From Lytechinus variegatus (lineage: Eukaryota; Echinodermata; Echinoidea; Temnopleuroida; Toxopneustidae): a stretch of 64,000 nt of DNA. Below the pieces are notes generated by a model that was not told the DNA's origin, made no database searches, and saw only the letters and a program-made list of their open reading frames with translations. The stretch is from the NCBI RefSeq assembly GCF_018143015.1, contig NC_054746.1, positions 42,474,201 to 42,538,200 of the forward strand, in the 5' to 3' direction. The translations under genes were made by a program, and so were the position numbers. Below are positions 58,802 to 64,000 of this stretch, piece after piece; position 1 is the stretch's first letter; every line of letters begins with the position of its first letter.

Positions 58802-58848
58802 GGAGGATACGAATCCAATGTTCTATGAGAATTGGATTCGTATCCTCC
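58802..58848. other. Perfect 18-bp hairpin in 3' flank of zinc-finger gene
   Basis: GGAGGATACGAATCCAAT and ATTGGATTCGTATCCTCC pair perfectly around an 11-base loop, about 300 bp past the stop codon of the minus-strand zinc-finger gene. Confidence 0.85.
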
Positions 58849-59047
58849 GCGTCTGGACCTACATTCACACTAAAAACCGATCTCATTTGTAAAATCGTTG
58901 CCGATAATACCCATGATAAAAATTACATAGAGGTACGCATATTTTTACATGTACAAGTGAAACAAAGTAATTAATAAATTATTTCTCATTAACTAATGAT
59001 TTTTTTTTTACATTACACAATAATCTTTCAATGCAAATGGAAACAAC

Positions 59048-59053
59048 TTTATT
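59048..59053 (-). terminator. Candidate polyadenylation signal, zinc-finger gene
   Basis: AATAAA on the minus strand, 89 nt after the stop codon. If used, the hairpin at 58802-58848 would lie outside the mRNA. Confidence 0.4.
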
Positions 59054-59141
59054 ATATACAGTTCCACATTTGTTCTACCGTGAATCATTATGAAAAATCA
59101 AACACTAAAGGGTATCTCCTACATGTACCTATAGGAGAATT

Positions 59142-60586
59142 TCATCTTTTCTGATGCAGGCCTCTTGTGATATGAGACATAAATTCATAGCGATCAGCGC
59201 AGTGGAATGCACATATATTGCACCTAAAGGGCTCCTGCCAGTCATGACATCCCATATGAATGGCATACATAATACTATCGGCAAAGATTGTATGACAATG
59301 CTCGCATCGCATCACTTCATCTTGAGTTGAACTGTCCATCATCTTATTGTTACGGCTGCGGGATATAGAGCTGTTTGAGGACAGCTGAGGGGAATGAGCA
59401 TCTAAACTTTCACGAGAATCTCTGCTGATTGTTGGCGACACTACATTATGAGGCATACGTGAAGATGAAGAGTTAGACAGAGGTGACTGATTTCTTACTG
59501 GATATTGAGGGTAGCGAAGGACATTTCTGCCTTCGTTCAGAGAAACAGCTTTCATAATGTAAGGGCCATTGCTGGTACTTGAAGCTGTACTTTGTACCTG
59601 TCCCCCTTGGAGTAATCTTGAAAGCATGGATGCAGATGTAAGAGCACCCTGGCTAGATGGATGGCAGATAGTTTGATTCCCATGATTACTGGATGTTGAA
59701 CTATTAGCTGATAGTTTGGATTCAGGTCTTTGACAAGGCCTCTGAGAACTATTACTACTTTCACTGGGAAAACGATTCCTTGATGAAGATGTCGGTGATG
59801 CATTACCTTTGGAAAGTGCTTGCTCTAAGATACTCATTCTTGCCAGTCTTGACTGGCCATTAGAATGACTTGCATCGCCGGGTGAGGCACGATCACCTAT
59901 AGAATCAGGAGACTCCAAGGATCTTTGTGGGTGTGTCTGAATATGATCAACATACTCCTCTATAGAATGGCACCAGCGATGACACACATCACAAACATAA
60001 GGGTAGTTTCCTGGGTCTGAACCCGAATCTGGGTGCCTACGCTTCAGATGTTGTACAAGCTCATGAGCAGATTTGAATTTTATATGGCATAAATCACAAG
60101 GGAAATTATCCCATTGATGAGATCGCATATGAAGGGTCATTCTCCTCTGACTCTGAAACATGTTACTGCATAGGGGACATTTGAAAGTGAACTGCTTAGA
60201 GCTATCTCGTGTATGACGAGTTTTAATATGAGTTTTCAACTGATCCTTTCTTGTTGCATTGTATTCACAGAATGGACACTGAAATGGGCGACTCCCACTA
60301 TGAAGGTTCATGTGCCTTCTTAAACTAGTTTTCTTTGTAAATGATGCTTTGCACCAGCGACAATCAAATTTTTTCTTAATACCTCCCATACCAATAGGCT
60401 GCATTGTTACAGTTCCTCCAGGACGTAGAGCATTGTAAAGCAATGATGAGCTGGGTCCGGCATCTGGATCCTGATCTGTCATTGAACCCAAAGTACTTAA
60501 ATCTTCTGGTTCAGCATCAAATGCAGCTTGCATATCATCACTTTCTTCTCCCATAAAGCTACCATCTTGTTCTATGATTGCAGTTT
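59142..60586 (-). CDS. Ikaros-like gene, last exon (all seven fingers)
   Basis: Acceptor TTATTTTACAG at 60590-60587. The exon begins in the middle of a Glu codon, adds TAIIEQDGSF before the internal Met at 60554, and ends with TGA/TAG-type stop at 59144-59142. All fingers lie in this one exon, unlike vertebrate Ikaros genes, where the N-terminal fingers are split over exons. Confidence 0.92.
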
Positions 60587-62099
60587 CTGTAAAATAACAT
60601 GTTTAATCTAAAATTCAAATCACTAGATGACATGAGCTAAATAGTTTTAGTACCAAAGAAAGCAATTTTCATTTAGAAGACGACACCTTCAACCTGTGAA
60701 TGTGTGATCTAAAAACCTAATCAAATCATTTTCGCTATACATGCATAAAATGCAACAGGTTTGAAGTTGGATTACCAAATGAATTTAAGGTAACAAAAAA
60801 TATTGCTTTTTCAAGTCAATGGCTTTTATGAAATGAAAATCTAATGAGACGATCATAATTCACATATACTTGTAAAAATAAATATAAAGTTTTATCAGTC
60901 ACATTTGTATATTTCAAAAGTACAAAACCATGATGAAGGAATATGAAATTTAGTAAAGCCATTCATTCAAACAACATAATTTTTTCCCAAACTCTGTCAC
61001 CCTTGCCCGATTTCCAGACAAAGCTAATAGTAATAATTCATACCACAGTAGGCCTATTACCATTATTTTTGCTTTTATTCATTTATAAATCTTGAAAGCA
61101 TTTCAAAAAATTATATTCATAGTTTTTTAAAGGTCAAGTCCACCCCAGAAAAATGTTTATTTGAATGAATGGAGAAAAATCAAATTGGCATGATGCTCAA
61201 AATGTCATCAAAATCATATGTAAAATAAGAAATTTATGTCATTTTAAAGTTTTGCTTATTTTTCACAAAATAGTGATATGCACAACTCAGTGACATGCAA
61301 ATGAGACAGTCGATGATGTCCCTCACTCACTACTTTTTTTTATTGTTTGAATTATACAATTTTTCAATTTTTTTTACAGATTTGGCAATAAGGACCAATT
61401 TGACTGAACCATATAGTATTAAACAATACTAATTCCACAATTTCAGGGAGGAAATAACTGTTTCAATTGACAATGAGGAGAAAATTAGAATATTTAATAT
61501 TTCATATAATTAAATACAAAAGAAAAAGTGAGTAAGTGATGTCATCAGTCTCCTCATTTGCATACCAATGAGGATGAGAATATTACTGTTTTGTGAAATC
61601 AAACGAAGCTTAAAAATCTCATAACGTTCTAATTTTACATCCAATTTTAATGAAATTTTCAGTGTTATGGTTGTTGGATTTTTCTCTTTTTATTCATGTT
61701 TTTGTTGGGGTGACTTGTCCTTTAATGAATCAGTTATGTTATGAGGTACCAAAATCATCAGCCCTTCTATTGGCTTTTAATAGAGAAATCTACCATTACA
61801 AATCCCTGAAAAAAACAGAGCTCTACAAGAAATGATCCCTCAGTGTTCCAACAACTCTTACCATCATCAGGTCCATCTTTTTCTTCAGTAACCATGATAT
61901 ATCCTCCATTGTCCACATCAGGAGAAGGTTCTTCATTTGGTATGTGTTTGTTGTCATCCTCTCCTTTGGTATCTGCTGTTGCTTGGATATGTACAATATC
62001 TCTGTCTTCTTCTGGTTCCACATCATCTTCAATGAATTCTGACTTTACTTGAAACACGTCCATCAAACCTTTCAGATCTGAATCATTATATTCTGCCAT
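59142..62099 (-). CDS. Ikaros-like C2H2 zinc-finger transcription factor
   Basis: Two coding exons, 62099-61862 and 60586-59142, join in phase (G|AA) to give 560 aa. Residues 18-21 (VKSE) match a sumoylation consensus. Five C2H2 fingers follow at about 155-175, 183-204, 216-236, 243-264 and 278-298. The first two (KASFTKKTSLRRHMNLHSG onward) resemble Ikaros fingers 2 and 3. A Ser-rich linker of about 200 residues leads to two C-terminal fingers at 507-527 and 535-557 with MYAIHMGCH and DRYEFMSHITRG. This pair is the Ikaros-family dimerisation module. Expected role: nuclear sequence-specific regulator that dimerises through its tail. Five N-terminal fingers rather than four, and no classic KRSHTGERPF finger 1, make it a divergent member; Hunchback is the other relative. 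Confidence 0.9.
61127..61725. mobile_element. Foldback MITE family B, copy in Ikaros-like intron
   Basis: AAAGGTCAAGTCCACCCCAG at the left, GGGGTGACTTGTCCTTTAA at the right, full length, inside the intron 60587-61861. Confidence 0.9.
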
Positions 62100-62123
62100 T
62101 TTCCATTACCTCTGGTTGTATAC
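61862..62123 (-). CDS. Ikaros-like gene, first coding exon
   Basis: Acceptor CATTTGCAG leaves 24 nt of 5'UTR (62123-62100), then ATG at 62099 and 79 codons of acidic sequence (MAEYNDSDLKGLMDVFQVKS onward), donor GATG|GTAAGA. At least one more non-coding exon must lie upstream. A short upstream ORF at 62106-62086 overlaps this start. Confidence 0.88.
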
Positions 62124-62302
62124 CTGCAAATGAAGTTATATGGTTGAAATACATATCACTTAATGGGAATCCATAATAAGGAAGAGAACAAAAACTCATA
62201 ATGGCAGACATGCCACATGCTCAATTCAATCACACATAGAATGAAATTATCTCAGCCTGAATTTTTTCTTAGCAATCCAGTTCATGATCACCTAAGCTGA
62301 TA

Positions 62303-62910
62303 TTAAAGGTCAAGTCTACCCCAGCAAATTATTGATTTGAAAAGTGGAGAAAAATCAAACTAGCATAACACTTTAAATTTCATCAAAATCGGATGTAAAA
62401 TGAGACAATTATGGCATTTGAAAGTTTCGCTTATTTTTCACAAAACAGTGATATGTACAACTCGGTGACATGCAAATGAGTCAGTCAATGGTTTCCATCA
62501 CTCACTATTTCTTTTGTTTTCTATTGTTTGATTTATATAATATTTCATTTTTTACAGATTTGACCATAAGTAGGGACTTGACTGAACCATATAGTATTAA
62601 ACAATGCTAATTCCACATGTTCAGGGAGGAATTGATCACTGTTTCACTTGACAATGAGGATAAAATTAGAATATTTCATATCTCATATAATAAAATACAA
62701 TAGAAATAGTGAGTGGATGACGTCATCAGTCTCCTCATTTGCAAACCAACCTGGATGTACATATAACTGTTTTGTGAAATTAAGCGAAACTTTAAATGTC
62801 ATAAACTCTCTTTTTTTACATCCGATTTTGATTAAATTTCCAGTGTTATGCTTGTTTGATTTTTCTCTTTTTATCCAAATCAATTTTTTGTTGGGGTGAA
62901 CTTGTCCCAA
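62303..62910. mobile_element. Foldback MITE family B, copy 5
   Basis: TTAAAGGTCAAGTCTACCCC at the left and GGGGTGAACTTGTCCC at the right, just upstream of the first coding exon of the Ikaros-like gene, hence in its 5' intron. Confidence 0.9.
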
Positions 62911-63030
62911 AGAGGCAAAACAGTGAAAATTGCATCACAATCAGAACTGAAAATATTAACCAAAAAAAAGAAAGATAAGATATTTCAATGATTTGGATGA
63001 TACGTTCAGACATTTGAAGTTAAATCTGCA

Positions 63031-63165
63031 CATTGTGGAGTGTTGAGACCCAGTGGATTAGTCTTTGAAACAGAGGATCATGGGTTCAAATCCAAGACAT
63101 GGCATAGTATCCTTCAGCAAGAAATTTATCCACATCGTGTGGCACTTGACCCAGATAAGGTAAAT
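63031..63165 (+). mobile_element. tRNA-derived SINE, truncated
   Basis: GTGGAGTGTTGAGACCCAGTG, a B box GGTTCAAATCC at 63083-63093, and CATCGTGTGGCACTTGACCC. Relative of the SINE at 14926-15232. It runs directly into a family A MITE fragment. Confidence 0.7.
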
Positions 63166-63186
63166 GTAGTCGCAGGCTGCTACAAT

Positions 63187-63412
63187 AAGTGGGAATGCTG
63201 CTTGCATAATGCATATGACGTCACACACAAAACAATTAAAAAAAAACTTTTTCACCCTTTGACTTAACCTTGAACCTTGAAGAGCATACATGCTGCTGAT
63301 GGAGAGGGGTAATCGATTTTCCTCAAACCTTCACCACCAATAGTTTTATCATTTTTTTCTGCTAAGTATGTGTACAAGATACTTTTTGTTAGGGTGAACT
63401 TCCCCCTTTAAC
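63187..63412. mobile_element. Foldback MITE family A, partial copy
   Basis: Right half: GGAATGCTGCTTGCATAATG, CATATGACGTCAC and the end AGGGTGAACTTCCCCCTTTA. Confidence 0.8.
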
Positions 63413-63640
63413 AAGTGCCAGATGCAACGTGACGTCATATCGGGAGCTACGATAGACTGATAAGTCTATTTTCGTCAGGGATATGCTCTGCTGAGACTTC
63501 GTCTGGCTCTGAGGCATCCCCTCTGTCAATAGACCGATGACGGCCTTTGGGCTCGTAGACATAGTGGTGGAGCTCCACCTACGCCTAACTACAGCAACTA
63601 TGGAGAAAAGTGTGCACTGGCGCATCCTCCTTGATTACTC
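63413..63640 (-). other. CpG-rich block, possible 5' region of Ikaros-like gene
   Basis: More GC and CpG than anything nearby, with a palindromic CRE, TGACGTCA (63430-63437), and a minus-strand frame of 78 codons overlapping it. Position about 1.3 kb upstream of the first coding exon fits a promoter or untranslated exon, but no donor was fixed. It borders the left arm of the palindrome at 63643-64000. Confidence 0.35.
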
Positions 63641-63642
63641 CT

Positions 63643-64000
63643 AAATTTTGCTTTGGGGAAAAGGGAAGAAAAAATAAAGATAAATCTATATCAAATAAAT
63701 TCAGCTTACCACTTTTCCCAAAAATATGCTAGAAAATTTAGTAAATTTTGATGACAAACAGATCAGGTTCTTCGCCGTCAGCGTACTTACAACTGAGCGT
63801 ACGAACATGCCAGCCAATCCGCTGGCGTGTCCATACACTTAGCTGTAGCCGACGGCGATCGAAGAAGAACCTGGCTGATCTTGATCTGTTTGTTAAACCA
63901 AATTTCCCTATTTTCCAGTATATATTTTGGAAAGGTGGTAAGCTGATTGTATAAATTTATCTTTATCATTTTTTCCTTCTTCCCTCGTCAAAAAGCTTAG
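63643..64000. repeat. Long palindrome cut by the window edge
   Basis: 63643-63815 and the reverse complement of 63820-64000 share, in order, CTAAATTTTGC-like, GGAAGAA, AAGATAAAT, CAGCTTACCAC, ACAAACAGATCA, AGGTTCTTC and GCCAGC blocks. The centre is GCCAGCcaatccGCTGGC near 63818. Homology still runs at the last base of the window, so the right arm continues outside. Confidence 0.8.

Noticed and set aside
59552-59803. 83-codon minus-strand frame
   Set aside because: Out-of-frame shadow of the Ser-rich linker of the Ikaros-like protein.
62648-62910. Mirror-image frames of 75-83 codons
   Set aside because: They lie wholly inside a family B MITE.

Overview
The window is intron-rich, AT-rich, transposon-laden animal DNA. 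Gene content (STYX, COX16 and an Ikaros-type zinc-finger gene, all with ordinary GT-AG introns), CR1/L2-type LINE relics, tRNA-derived SINEs and many foldback MITEs fit a marine invertebrate deuterostome. An echinoderm, probably a sea urchin, is my best guess; no species marker is visible, so this is inference.

Host genes. (1) STYX, plus strand, nine exons from 26666 to 33700: a dual-specificity-phosphatase-like pseudoenzyme whose catalytic Cys is replaced by Gly. The exon with the start codon was not found. (2) An intronless 389-codon gene of unknown function (41574-42743, plus) with a TATA box 100 bp upstream. (3) COX16, minus strand, four phase-0 exons from 52115 to 46950: a mitochondrial complex IV assembly factor, 118 aa. 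(4) An Ikaros/IKZF-like C2H2 zinc-finger gene, minus strand, two coding exons (62099-61862 and 60586-59142), 560 aa. I see no functional link between these genes.

Region by region. 1-12 kb is dominated by a large inverted duplication (arms about 891-5340 and 8560-11607) whose arms have been separately invaded by MITEs, a SINE tail and a hairpin-forming array; its centre holds GAT and GATGGA satellites. 12-18.8 kb holds palindromes, foldback elements, a SINE and a repeat field with a GCGAGCGCGAAGCGCGAGCT core. 18.8-22.2 kb is a decayed LTR retrotransposon (1364-bp LTR, primer-binding site, broken gag) with a nested hAT-like MITE. 24.9-26.4 kb is a Rex1/CR1-type LINE relic. STYX fills 26.6-33.9 kb; one intron carries a 1.1-kb tandem repeat with five perfect DR1 nuclear-receptor motifs. 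34-41 kb is the STYX 3' flank plus simple repeats and MITEs. 43-56 kb contains COX16; a 2.1-kb TA-flanked terminal-inverted-repeat element sits in its last intron, and its exon 2 splice donor lies in a short tandem duplication. 56-59 kb is mostly featureless. 59-62 kb is the zinc-finger gene. The window ends inside another long palindrome centred near 63818.

All gene models were assembled by eye from reading frames, splice consensus and family memory; no alignment or database search was run.
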